Positions 13,001 to 25,281 of a stretch of DNA of 64,000 nucleotides are shown here, in pieces (the stretch's first letter is position 1; each line of letters starts with the position of its first letter). The notes under the pieces were generated by a model. The model was not told the DNA's origin and searched no databases. It saw only the letters and a program-made list of their open reading frames with translations. The DNA is from Drosophila pseudoobscura (Eukaryota; Arthropoda; Insecta; Diptera; Drosophilidae). Where the stretch lies: assembly GCF_009870125.1 (NCBI RefSeq), contig NC_046680.1, positions 5,952,001-6,016,000 on the forward strand. Reading direction: 5' to 3'. A program made the position numbers and the translations under genes.

Positions 13001-13974
13001 TAACAAGTGTGGCGGCAGGAGCAAAGTTTTGGCAGCCGAAAGTGGCCTAAAGAATATTTTTTTCCCCTCCCAACCTCTCGTCCACCTTCCTTATAGCTCC
13101 CCAAGGGGCGTGTTTGTCTGTGAGTGGGCCGAATTGTATGCAAAGTGTTTTCAAATAAAGAGGCTAAGCTTTAAACATAATGGAATGAAAGTAGGGGAAA
13201 TAATGAGACCAAATGTGCTCAGGATATTATAAAAAGGGCTACAAGAGAGGGAAAATCACATAAAAATATAAAATATAAATGGAAAGTAGGCCAGAAAGTA
13301 TTTGCTTTTATTTCAGTTAAGAGTTCTGAGAACTACGCTGCTTTTTTAAATTTTTTATTCGCGAGATAAAACTCAGGAGGATTATATACGGTAATACTGT
13401 ATGGTTAGTGATTATATGTATTCTTTTCTGTATATTTTAAAGTTGAAATTGAAATCTATCCAATAGCTCGCGTAGCACTTTCCTTGGTTACTGTAGTCAT
13501 GGTCAGGTCAAAGGATGTGTATTTGTTTGACCTTTTTTTCTATAACTTTTTTTGATATTAGTTAAAATTAGCATTTCATGAAGAAAGTTTATCTATCAAT
13601 TGCATACAATTTTGTTTTCAGGAATGGAAGCCCTAGCTAGCTAGAAATCTCAAATTAAATAGCAACATCGACGAAAAAATCGTAAGATTCTTGACGGAGA
13701 ACGATTAACCCATTGTAGACCAAGGGGTAGTTTCATATATCACCGAAAATTATAAAAATTTAACAACTTTAGCGCAGATATGGTGAAAATTATCGTAGTT
13801 TTTGTAAGTTCAGAGGAAAGATGGCATGGAGCTACAAGAAGAATTTACAAACAGTAATATTTTCCGACATTTACGTCAAGTCGTTGAACTGCTTTAATAT
13901 AGGGGGCTTAGGTGGGCTAAGTTCGTTTTTTCATCGGTATGTTTACAGTATATTTCGAAAATTATATGGTATAT
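7064..13974. other. Long gene-free stretch with simple repeats
   Basis: Nearly 7 kb without a supported gene. It contains a (CTG)n-rich tract at 8757-8807, a (TG)n tract at 10590-10607 and a CT tract at about 10850-10875. The ORFs in it are short, overlap on both strands and show no domain. It may be distal regulatory DNA or an intron of a gene outside the window. Confidence 0.5.
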
Positions 13975-14008
13975 TTCAGTATATTTTTGACAGTCAGACC
14001 TATCGATA
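13975..14008 (+). promoter_or_regulatory. CSN7 core promoter: motif 6 plus DRE
   Basis: TTCAGTATATTT at 13975-13986 matches the Drosophila core promoter motif 6 consensus KTYRGTATWTTT. TATCGATA at 14001-14008 is a perfect DRE (DREF-binding) site. Both lie 80-115 bases upstream of the CSN7 start codon, and there is no TATA box. This combination is typical of broadly expressed housekeeping genes, which fits a COP9 signalosome subunit and contrasts with the TATA promoters of the other genes here. Confidence 0.65.
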
Positions 14009-14089
14009 TCCCGCACTTCTCTAACTAAAATAAAACACAAATATCCCGGGTTTGTTTTACCTAAAAAACCATAGAATTAAACCATTAAA

Positions 14090-17000
14090 ATGACGCAAGA
14101 CATGCTTCTTGGAACTGAGGAACCGAGCAAGAGCAAGGAGACTTTCCTGGAGAAGTTCTGCGTGCTGGCCAAGAACGCCACTGGCCCCGCGCTGCTGGAC
14201 GTGCTCAAGCAGGTGCTGGAGGCACCGAATGTCTTCGTTTTCGGGGAGCTGCTCGTGGAGCCCAATGTGGCGGAGGTTTGTGATTGATTTGCACCTTGCG
14301 GAAAGTATCTCTGACCTTTGATAACTTTGTTTGCTTGCACAGCTTAAAGATGGTCCCGACGCAAAATACTACAACACTCTGAACCTGTTCGCCTATGGCA
14401 CATACAAGGAATATCGCGCCAACCCCGGAGATTACATCGAACTGAACCCAGCCATGCAGAAGAAGCTGCAGCACCTGACCATCGTGTCGCTGGCCATCAA
14501 GACGAAGAGCATTCCGTACGCCCTGCTCCAGAGCGAACTGGAAATCGATAATGTGCGTCATCTGGAAGACATCATCATCGAGGCAATTTATGCGGGTAAG
14601 CAAAGGCTTGCCGTCGAGTCGGTCAACAGCAGAACTTCTGCAGAGACGCTTTCAGTTGAAAGTTAATTGAAAAAGTTTACGCAAACATTAGCTCAGACGG
14701 CGGCAGCAGACATTTGGCTTGTCTGCCTAGACATCAGGTGCAATTAGGAGCCTTCAACTTGTTCTTAACCTTGGTCACGTTTATGCGGGCGGGCTATTGT
14801 CTTAACTGCTCTCATAGTTCACGGAAACCTGACGCACAGACGAGAAATTCTCCTTCTCAATGGCAACCTTGTCTGGTGGCTGGCAGTATATTTTCTCTTC
14901 ATATTTTGCATAATTGAATCAAATGCTAATTTTTTCACGAGAAACACAGTAACTAACAAATGGCGGAGGAGCCTTAGTTAGCATTTTTGAAGGCAATCAT
15001 CACATAAATTTCCAGTCCGCCCCTGCTCCCAGGAGCAGTGCGCTTGATTAGCCGGACAGCTGACGCGTCCTGGCGCCCCAGTTTAAAAAAATAGATGGCT
15101 CTGCCGTCGACTGGGCTGTGGCGGGTGCTTTCTTTTGCCGGATTCATTAAGTGACGTGGAGAGATAGGCCGCAGCCACCTGACACCAGTTGCTGGCTCCT
15201 CGCTTCATCCTCCCACTATGCAGAGAAGTTTTTACGACGTTTCAGCAACGACAGCTGGATGAACACTTTTGCCTCAATGATTGCTCGTTGGAGCTTATGC
15301 CTCGCAGCATGTCGGTACTGATGGTGATTCAATCTGTTTTGTTCAAAAACGAATGGATTTAAACTACAGTCAATTGATGTTCATGTTTCGTATTTGTAGA
15401 ATTTGTATTTTGAAAGGTATTCAAACCGGAAAGCAGAATATTTAAGTTTGATGAATTTACTATGGAACAGCCAAGGGTTTGTTGTACCAGCTCTAATTGA
15501 GATTGAATGTATGTGTCATCTATACAGCTCCAAATTCGCATCCGATTCAACTATCAACTTCGAATTCCCTCAGTGCAATTTTTTATTTTGTTTTCCTGTT
15601 TTCTACATTTATTAAACTGAATGTGCGGTGGTTGGGCTGTGCTCCTCCACATGACAGCTTCAATAAATCTTTGCGCCTCTCAAAAATCCGCAGTTTACAT
15701 AGTTGCCACTTTGTTTTCTACCACACTGCAACTGTTTGCTAAAGGCCGTAAATCAAAAACAACAACCAAACTGTTGGATGGTTAGTTGTAAAGCCCTCGA
15801 GTCCCGGACCCCACACATTCATATTTACATACATAATGCGCCATGCAAGCTCTGTTGCAAAACTTGTTGGTGGTGTTGATCTTTCAGCTTGGCGACCATA
15901 GAGTATGTGTACCGAAACAAAAATAAACCGACACTAGTCTAAGCTGCAGCAATGTTGGTCAGTCGAAGCGTCGGAATGGACTGCATCGGAATGGGGAAGA
16001 GGCTTGTGGCAAGTGCTGTGTTTCAAGCACTTCGGTCTTCGACACGATGGCTAGTGCAGTTGATTTGCCGCCGGAATTCGAGCATGGCCAGAGCCATGGG
16101 TGCCTGACCAGAACTATGAAAACGTTGCCAAATACTCGTAATAGAATCCGGGTAAGCCAGAGTGAGGAGAGAGCGCCGGAGAGCACTGCCTGCCCAGAGG
16201 GTGGTCAAAGCAAAGCAAATAACATGCTAAAAATTTTTAATGGAATCTTTCGCTGTCCATTATCCGAGCAAACAAAGTGACAAATCAACGCCTTATCCCT
16301 CAAGGCCAACTGTCTCATAAATAACATTTCCCAGGTATCTGAATCTGTATCTCGATCTGGTCGGGCCCCTCGACCTGAATGGACGCAGTGTGAGTGGGCG
16401 TCTGAGATTTATAATATGATAGCCATCATTGGGCCATCAGCCATCCACCAGGGCAGGGCAAGGGGAAGATGCTAGCTGAAATTCCAAATGCGAAATCAGT
16501 GCCATAGCATTAGACGTTGTAATCTGACATCGCAATTTAATGTAGTTGGAGAGAATGGAGAACGGGAAGCGGCCCGCCCCTGGCTGCAGGGCAGGTGGCT
16601 CTTTGTTTGCGTTCTCATTAATGCTGCTCCGTCTGGCATTAGCGAAGCATTTATCTTGGGGAGGGAGGCCTGGAATGCTGGATGGGCAGGGGGCAGGGGC
16701 AGGGGCAGGAGGAGAATATGGTAACTAAATGCTTTCTATAATTGAAATTCACTTGAAAGCCGTTGGACCGTTGGTCCTTGATCTATTAGTGGACTTTGTT
16801 TGGTTGGCTCCTGATTTAAACATTAATTTTTCGTCTCAAAGCGAAAGAGTACATGTGAAAATCGCTTCACAAGAAATCTAATTCAGAAATCGACTTCGAT
16901 TTGTAGCAGAACACTACGACTGCTCTAGAAACACTCCATTAAGGAATATGCAGCATGCCAACGCTTTAGGGTATCAGCATCAGCAGACAGTTGAGCGGTT

Positions 17001-20000
17001 TTTAATATCCGCGCAAATTTGAAAATGTTTTCCCAGCGAAGAATAACTCATCATGGCGCAATACCGCCTGCATCAGCTGCATCAGAATCCGAACAGCGGC
17101 TCTAAAATAGGCGAAAATGCTTGTAAACTCGGGAATTCCATTGCACCGTGCTACATGCCACAAAAGTGGTTTCCGCCTCCGGCATCATCCTTTGCTCAGA
17201 GCACTGCGCGCTGTTTCTGACATACGAGTATTGCGTGTGTGGCTGCAGTCTGCAGTCTACTGTGTGGAATGGTCTGGGCCTGAGCCTTGGGCCTGTGAGT
17301 AGTTTTCGGGCATGGTTCTCCTCTTGGTGGGGCGCAGGCTTTAATTTCTTTTGAAAGCCTTTATGTCAAAGAAAAGTTCCGCATAATTCTAGGTGCTCAA
17401 GAGCGTCTATTTGAGATGGCCTCAAGTTCTACCTCTATTTTTGTTGTTTTCTTGTGCTTTGTGGTTCTATAGGGATTTGCAATTCAGAAAAGCAGAAAAG
17501 AAACAAAACAAAAAAATAGAAACCCTGAAAACATTCATATGTTTTACTGACGCAAGAGAGCACTTTACACTTGTTTCAACCAACAAATTTCAATCGGCTT
17601 GCACCGTTTCGTAATCTGTATATTATCTGTCGAAAAAGCAATTCAAATTTCACCTGCATTCAATGAAAATTGAATGCAAAAACGGATTATTAATTCGAGT
17701 CTATCGAAGGGAAAACATATCCATGAAACACAAAAACCCAATGAAGGACTCGGATCCGTTTAGGATCTGCAAGAGTTTCTGGGTGTTTCCCAAAGTGCAT
17801 TGTCTATTCCCAGATCCAAGCTGTCTTCCTGCTGATTGCAAGTTTGTCCCTCGTTACAGGCTCCATTTGGCGGCTACATCCCCTTACCCATTCTCCTGGC
17901 ACCGCCCCTTCTTAAAAGTGGTGTACTTTGATTGCGCAGCTGTTTCTGATTACTCCATTCCTGAATTTCTTAGTTTCGGATGCCTCCGGCATATGCCTGT
18001 TACTTGACGGGCGAAACTTTTTTCGGAGGATGCTAAGCTCTCTGTGAGGTCGTCGTCGTCATCGCCGAGCACTTTCAGTCAGTTTTAGGTGAAAACTTTG
18101 CCATAGTTCCCGCGACTTCATATTGATGGCAGAAGTTTCCCGTTAGCTCCCGCCTTGAGGTTAGGCGTTGTTAAATTTATCTGTCGACTTTGTCCTACGC
18201 CCTACTGACACTGCCACCCGCTCCTGGTCTTTGTGTAAAATTTCAATTAATAAGTTCTGTTTTATTGCGCCAGGTGCGGAGACGACGGCGCACCCGAGGA
18301 GAATGCAAAGCTGTCGGCGACAGGTGCGCGACCTGAGAGATATTTGCGCACTCCGGAGATTGCACTGTTATTTAACGTGGCCTTAGCCAGAGACACAGAG
18401 AGAGGTTTTGACTATAGTACATAGGCCTGCACGGGCCTGCTGCCAATTATGAATACAATACTCGTATAAGGGTGGAGGCTTTAACAATTTTATATCCCTC
18501 AAAACTGTATCAACAGCCGCAACCGCAACGGCAGCTACAGCCCCAGCCACAACGACAGCCGTCGACGGCCCACTCAGGCGATTCATTTCGCTGTCCGTCA
18601 ACGGTTTTTTTCCAGAATTTGTGGGCCCAGCAGTAAGCATGATTGATTGTATTCGCTTCGCGTTTCGTGCCACGCAACAGGAAAAAAACCGCAAATTCGC
18701 AGGCCGCAGCCCACAGCCTACAGCCCGCATTCTGTGACATGCACGGAGCCTCCGGCGCTGGCTAGGGAGAGGCGCCAGCAGGCGAGACAAGACACATGTC
18801 AACGCGAAAATGACTCAAAAATTTTACAGCTTTTGTGGCTCCCATTCCCCCTTCCCCCATACAGCGCAGTCCAACCCATCCCCATTCCCATCTTCATTCC
18901 AATCATATCCAATCCGACTTCCATCTGCTCGTCTGCTCATGTTTTTCAATTATTCGTCGCCTACTTGTGGCATCAAATTAAATTTGCTCTCAAGCTAATT
19001 AAAAATATGTTTGACAATTTGTCAAACCAAATCACTTAAAGAGTGTAAGCGAAATTGAATTGAATCAGCGTGCGAATTTTTAGCATATTTCATTGAATAT
19101 TTATGTCACAAGTCTCGGCCATAAAGACAAAAACTTGGTCCTGGTCCGAGTGCAAGTTCTGGTCCTGTGTACCCGTTCCAGGACAAGTGGTCGTAAAGTC
19201 AGCTGGGGGAAAAAGCGCTTAAGGGCTTAGCTTCGGCTTAGATATGGCCGAAACAGGAAACAGTTATAGAAGGAAAGCCAACCATTTTCCATGACTTGGG
19301 AAGTTGATGCTGTAGTTTTATGAATCGGTTCACAAAGCACAATCACCGAATCCTGTGAGCTTGACTGACGAAGATCTCCGCCTAATCTGCCAGATATAAA
19401 CTTAATTTCCTCTTTAAAACAAATTTGAAACAGGCAGCAAACAATTTCAATTTCAAATTAATTACACTCTTGTTGCAATGCCTCAGAGTGCATTTGCCGG
19501 ATTTCGTCCCCTGGAGTGGTGTTTGGCAATAGAGTTGACCAACAGAAACAGTAATTTGACACAGCTAATCGCTACACTAGACGTAGCCTTAAAATATCCA
19601 AAGGAAAAGTGAAAGCACTTGTATTTGATTGCCCGGATAACGTATATTGAATACGTGTCTCCACTTTCCAGTATTCGGCATTTTCGCTTCGGTTTGGATT
19701 CAATGCCGTTGTTTGATTATTTATTATATGGGGGCTGCAGTCTGTGGAAGCAGCTTCCTAATCAGTATAATTGATTTGGGGTAGCCTGGTGGGATTCCTC
19801 CCATTTGGGAAGGAGAGGAGAGATTGATTGAGTGCTTGGCAAATATGGGAGCACTCGGGCTAATCCCATTGTTTAATTAGTTAAGGATTCTGTGACAGCT
19901 TAAATAACACTTTTTGGAAATTCGAGACCTTGCACGAAGAGTTTTATTTGTAACCGAATTTGTACAGTATATGAAGGGCTCTATGTGTGGCTGGTAAACA

Positions 20001-21152
20001 AAAACTACAACCATCCAGTCCGAGAACATTTTTCACCGAATTTCCATCTGCAATGTCATCTGTAAAAGGCATTTCTAAAAGGTTTACCCAAACCAAAAAT
20101 CGCCTTTACGAATAAATCCCCCTATGGTTTTTAAACGAACAAGTCTCAAATGCGTTTGTGAAACGCTGGTTTTGAGCACTCAACAGGCTCGACAGGCAGG
20201 TGGATAGGTAGTTAAAGTTCCAGTTGAATGAAAAAGTTTGCAGTTCCGGTTTCACCAAACAACTCTTCGACTGGGGCTGGGGCGCGTCAACGAGTGCCCA
20301 CTTGTTGTGAATGTCGAAGGGACTCTGTAATCCTGGCCATGGCGTTGGCTTGTCGCTGGGCGTTTTCACTGCACTCTAATGCTGCCACTTCAGGCTTCAC
20401 ACTCTTGCCAACTTCAGACAGTGTTCGTTCTGGGCAATTAGTCAGAGAAAAGTTGACAAGACGCTTAGGGGACTACTTATATATGCGACGGAAAAGCCGA
20501 GGAAAACTTATTAAATTTCCGTTTTTATGTTCCGTTTTCAGACATCATTCATGGCAAACTGTTCCAGAACACACGCATTCTTGAGGTGGAGTACGCCCAG
20601 GGTCGGGACATACCACCCGGAAACACTGGCAAGATTGTCGAGACTCTCCAGGCCTGGGTCAACTCCTGCGACGGCGTCTCCAGCTGCATTGAAAACCAGA
20701 TTAAGTACGCCAATTCCGAGAAATCCAAGCGACTGTTCAACAAGGATCGTGTAGAGCAAGATGTGAGTACACTATCTCAGATTGGAACCTCCTATTGATC
20801 CGAGGCTTATGCTTACTCCCTCATTTCCAGCTGATTAATTTGAAGAAAATGCTGAAGAGTCAGGCCTCGGACAGTGATGAGAACATGCAGATCGACACTC
20901 ATGGACCCAGCGGCAGCGGCGGCTTGAGTTTGGCGGACCTTCGCAAGAAGCCCTCCAAGATGAAGGCCCAGCGAAATGCTGGAGGTTGGTAATTCAAACA
21001 AATGCAAATTCTCAGCGAAATCGCTTTACAGAACGCCTACTTTCCATGGCACAACTTTAATGACTTTCTCATTAAGTAGGAACTTTGCCATTAATTATTT
21101 TGTCACACTTTTACCCCCTTTCCTTGCAGTTGGTCTGAAGTTCAGCAAGTGA
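14090..21152 (+). CDS. CSN7: COP9 signalosome complex subunit 7
   Basis: Exons: 14090-14275, 14343-14595, 20542-20762, 20831-20984 and 21130-21152; joined length 837 nt, 278 residues. CSN7 is a PCI-domain scaffold subunit of the COP9 signalosome, which removes Nedd8 from cullin-RING ligases. The PCI/winged-helix part spans roughly residues 10-165 and includes NLFAYGTYKEY, LNPAMQKKLQHLTIVSLA and DIIHGKLFQNTRILEVEYAQ. The tail is a helical Lys/Glu segment, an acidic SDSDENMQ stretch and a basic end. The start has good context (AAAATGACG). Intron phases agree at every junction. The second intron is about 5.9 kb, the others 67-145 bases. An AATAAA signal is at 21375-21380. Reading through the last donor would give a slightly shorter protein ending AGGW. 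Confidence 0.92.
14596..20541 (+). other. Large second intron of CSN7
   Basis: GTAAGC donor at 14596 and TTTTCAG acceptor ending at 20541. I looked for nested genes on both strands and found none I can support. The ORF near 18383-18802 on the minus strand is driven by a CAACGGCAGC-type low-complexity tract. A run of four guanine blocks (16684-16705) is the most distinctive local feature. Confidence 0.7.
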
Positions 21153-21380
21153 GTGCAGGCCAGCCGAGGGGGTGTTGGTGTGGACTCGGAGCTAAGCCTC
21201 GGGGGAGTGGGCAGCACCAGCTCAAGGTCGGATGCAACGCCGCGCAGCACTTGAGAACCGGATACCACTCGGCAAGCAGAAGGACGAAACCAAAACCTAA
21301 ACAGAACTCATTTTGATTCACATAACAGTGGGCTGTCCGCGGTCTGGAAACCATCATTTAGCATCAAACGTACCAATAAA

Positions 21381-23394
21381 ATATAATAATAACCAAACGT
21401 ATCAAAGCGCACGTTAATTAGTGCGGAAATTCACACTCATCTGCGTGCTTCCAGGCTCGTTTCCATGTAATTCGTTTATCCATCAGTGCCATCTATCTAT
21501 TCCGCCGCAAATGGGCATTTAATTAATGTCCAAATTCGATTTTAGACAAATGTTTATCCATCACATCAATACAAATCTAAATTGTGCGTGTTTGCGGTAT
21601 CCTCGCACTTGGCCAGCACATTTTACCTTTGACGTTATTTGTGGGCTAATTAACTGAGGCGAGTTGAATTATTTTCTGATACCTCTGAATGCCATTCTTT
21701 TTCCTATTTTATGCTCTGTTTATCCGACTATTGTTCTCTCTATTTCAGACTCTAATTTGTATTAAACATTGATTAGCATTGTTATAAATGTTTCTTTATT
21801 TTAATATGTATGTTCTCTAGTAATGGAAAAGATTTTTAAATTTATAGCCTACGAATCTCCACGCTCCCAAAAATTTATGCATACATGGTCATATTTACTT
21901 AGAACATTTCAGAATCAAGCTAGAATATATATTTCAACAAGTATTGACAGTATTTCTGACTAAAACCAACATACGAGTATGTACAAGCTGCAAACAGAAG
22001 AGCTTTGCTCATTAATCCTAAGCAGAACTTGAACATATCTTCGACTATTCAAACTTCAGCGAGTTCGTTTTGCATTTGCTCCCCCAAACCCATCTAGATG
22101 CACCCTAAAACCCTTCTAGAACCACCCCAGACCACATTCACTTGCACTCCAAAAAGCAGAGCACGAACACAATTCCCCAACAATTTCTCATCTCATCAGG
22201 ATTCCCATTTGCCCACATTTACTTAATTGCATTTTATGAGTAAACAACATGTACATAGATGTATGTACATATATGTATGTGTATGCACCACATGAATTGT
22301 GAAACCTTACAAACTTTAAATGGAATTTTCTCTGGGCTCTACATCTCTTATGAATATGAAAACAGCTCGAAGGCATGTATCTGCATTCAGCTTATTCCAA
22401 TAAGCTCGATGCATTCGATTGACAGATTTTCAATGGTAATGGTAGATAACTGTCTCATAAATATGACTATATAACACTATAGGTTGGCCCTAGTTCTTTG
22501 ACCCAGAGAGTAGCTCCCTTTTTAAACTTACGGGACTCTGGGGCATCATGTTCACATAATATTCGGTTTCTTGGCCATAACTGGTTTCATTGTTTTTATC
22601 ATGAAACGAAATAAGAACAGTTAAATTAATGTAGTACTAACAGCATGACGACAAATGCCGAGTTTATGGATTTTAAATTTGCATCTTGGCGCCTTTGGCA
22701 TTCAATTCTTAATTTCTTTTCTCTTTTAAGCTGCACAACAAATCTGGTTTGTTAGGAGATAAATTGCTCAAAATTGCGTCCACAACATGCTCTATTCAAA
22801 TCTAGGGCATATTCAATTTAAGCTGTATAAGGTGAACTCGTTTCTCAGAATCAAACTTTCCACCCAGACCAGCTTGCTTCTAGCCCCTATTGAGAAGATA
22901 AATATGAATTATACAAATTTGGCTAATAATAATTCCCAAAAAGGTCAAGGTAGTTTCTTGACACTTTCAAATATCGAATGAGAAGCTGATAACGCTTCTC
23001 TTTTGCCTTATTAGTTGAAACACTTTGCAGGTGCTACCCTTTATCCTAAGGATTTAAGAGAGAAATACGGCCTACGAGAATGATTTTGCCATCAGACGAA
23101 CAGAAATGAGCCAAGACTCTAAGCGGTACTCTCCTGAGTACATCGCTGTATTATATCCCTCCATCTAACCTCTCAGACTCCCTCTCTCTCTCTAAAAGAA
23201 ATATCCTCAAACACGATGTTAACCTCTTCATCTTCATGTACATTTCTGTCCAATACCGCTAGGGTTTACACTTTTGCACAATAATATATGTTTTTCAATT
23301 TTCTACCACAATTATACTATGAAAAGAAAACTTTGGAATCATATTTATCAAAAGGCAAAGATTTGGTATTCGCCCTCTCGTTGCAATAGTAAAA
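21381..23394. other. Gene-free stretch downstream of CSN7
   Basis: AT-rich DNA with no supported gene. It includes alternating TACATATGTA-type sequence near 22250-22285. Its right end meets the second DINE-like element. Confidence 0.5.
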
Positions 23395-24285
23395 ACGACA
23401 TATCTGATAGATATGGTCGTTATCTATGATTCTCTGTTTTTTGTTTTCTCGAATCTGCAATATTGTGGATGCAACTGATTTTCGTCCTTTGTGGGGGTGG
23501 AAGGGGGTGGGGCGAAATTTTGAGATATACGTTTTATAGTGAGATCTAACAGAAGTGCGGATACCAAATTTGGTTACTCTAGCGTTAATAGTCTCTAAGA
23601 TTTGTGGATACCCTAGATTTTCGTCCTTTGCGGGGGCGGAAGGGGGTGTGGCGAAATTTTGACACAAAACGGTCAAGGTCCGATATCACAGGAGTGTGGA
23701 ACCCAAATTTAATTGCTCTACCTCTTATGGGTTCTGAGATCCTTGAACTCATATTTTGCAATTGCCAAAACCGACCATGAAACCTGTGTGTTAGAGAGAG
23801 ACAGAGCGAGAAAGAATAAAATTGATTTCTTGATTCTGGCTATAATAATTACATGATCTGGTTCAGATTTTGCACGATAGAAGATATAGCCATACTCTAC
23901 GATTCTGCGTTTTTGGTTTTATCGTTTCTTTAAAAATGTGAATGCCACAGATTTTCGTCTTTTGCGGGGTCGGAAGTGGGCGGGGCGAAGTTTTGAAATA
24001 TTTTTGTAGCAGTGACATATCACAGAAGTCTGGATCCGAAACATCGTTGCTCCAGCTCTTATAGTCTTTGAGCACTAAGCGCTGAAGGGGACGGACAGAC
24101 GTACAGACGGACGAACGGACGGACGGACAGACAGACAGGGCTCAATCGACTCGGCTATTGATACTGATCAAGAATATATATACTTTATAGGGTCGGAAAC
24201 GATTCCTTCTGGACGTTACACACATCCACTTTTACCACAAATCTAATATACCCCAATACTCATTTTGAGTATCGGGTATAAAAAG
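23395..24285 (-). mobile_element. DINE-1/INE-1-like element, copy 2, 3'-truncated
   Basis: This is the reverse orientation of copy 1. The element 5' end is at 24285 (GTATCGGGTATAAAA on the plus strand) and the (GGAC)n tract is at about 24090-24140. It carries the same tandem modules but stops near 23395, in the segment corresponding to the ATCTATCAGATTGC region. The terminal hairpin and CCCCCTCGTT tail are missing, so the element is 3'-truncated. The truncation point is approximate. Confidence 0.7.
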
Positions 24286-24717
24286 TAACAGCAAATATGT
24301 GGCAAAGATACCAGAGATGACTTGGAGTTTGAACATGATATGATCTATTTGAACTTCATATACCCTTTGTTACTTTTATAAAGCACCGAAGAACACGTTT
24401 TCTTAAAATGTTGTGTTATTTTGGCGGACATGACATCTTTATTGAGCGCAATAAAACATCAATTAATTGTGCTAAAAAGTTGCGAGAATCGAAAGCGAAA
24501 TTCGAGTGTAGCAAACCCGTTGGACAGGTCGGAATCGAAACCGTTATGTTACAGTTGATTGCAATCGAAAGTAGCAAAGTCAAAGTCATGATCTCGTTAC
24601 TGTAATCATTAGCAATCATTTGCATGTATTTGAAAGTCAAGAAGAACTCTTATAAACTAGGTAAAGAAAGGTATCCAGAGAACAGTCCATGGTGCGATCG
24701 GTAATCAGGGTGGGACC
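24286..24717. other. Short spacer before cuticle cluster
   Basis: I see nothing but AT-rich spacer and the presumptive 3' untranslated region of the minus-strand cuticle gene that follows. Confidence 0.5.
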
Positions 24718-25203
24718 TTAGTGATGGGAATGGTGAACGGGCTCGGGGGCCTGTGGGTGCGCCTCCAGCCAGGCAACGGCACGGGCAATGGCCTCTGGGA
24801 TTGGTGGTGGAGTGGGGAGCACGGCACCCACGGGCTGGTAGCCATTCTCGTCGGCCACATACTTGATCTCAACGTGCTCGCCCTCGGGCGAGATCCAGCT
24901 GAAGCTGCCGTGGATGTTGCCATGGACATCACCGCTGGAAGCCTGCTGAATGCTGTTGGACACCAGGAGATCAGCATCGAAGCCGTCGGCGCGAACATCG
25001 CTGTGCTCGGACTTGACCTCGGCATGGACATCCTCGGAGCGTCCCACTGGGTGGGGTACCTGAGGATGGGGAACATGCGCTACGCCGGCGGCGGCCACTC
25101 CCAAAACTGCGAACACCATCATCTAGGCGGAGAAGATGGAGATTCACCCATTAGAACTTCGAGTCCCTCGGCTGTCCTTTGAGCTACTCACAAACTTGAA
25201 CAT
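24718..25203 (-). CDS. Larval cuticle protein, Lcp1/Lcp2 type (copy A)
   Basis: Exon 1 is 25203-25192, coding only MFKF; exon 2 is 25122-24718; 138 residues in all. The protein is secreted (hydrophobic [17 protein letters not shown] leader). It carries a chitin-binding Rebers-Riddiford RR-1 domain: [18 protein letters not shown], then ADENGYQP and [10 protein letters not shown]. It ends in a His-rich tail (PVHHSHH). The tiny first exon splitting the signal peptide after codon 4 is the usual layout of this family. Compared with copy B it has a longer linker after the leader ([12 protein letters not shown]), as in melanogaster Lcp1 and Lcp2. It stiffens larval cuticle by binding chitin. Orthology to Lcp1 or Lcp2 individually cannot be settled here. 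Confidence 0.9.
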
Positions 25204-25243
25204 TTTTGGTTGTTGATTGCTGTCGTGCCGTGAACGAACGTTG

Positions 25244-25281
25244 ACTGATATCTGACTCTGGTCGGGTCGAGTCTTTTTATA
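25244..25281 (-). promoter_or_regulatory. Promoter of cuticle gene A
   Basis: On the minus strand TATAAAA lies at 25281-25275 and an initiator TCAGT at 25248-25244, about 30 bases apart. The initiator sits in TATCAGTCAACGTTCGTTCA, which is shared with gene B. Confidence 0.7.

Noticed and set aside
18383-18802. 139-codon minus-strand ORF inside the CSN7 intron
   Set aside because: It is driven by an Ala/Val low-complexity tract from a GCAACGGCAGC-type repeat. It has no recognisable domain and no supporting splice or promoter signals.
20985-20992. CSN7 ending at the in-frame TAA after AGGW
   Set aside because: Splicing at 20985 to 21130 adds VGLKFSK, giving 278 residues, the length recalled for the fly protein. 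The read-through form is kept only as a possible isoform.
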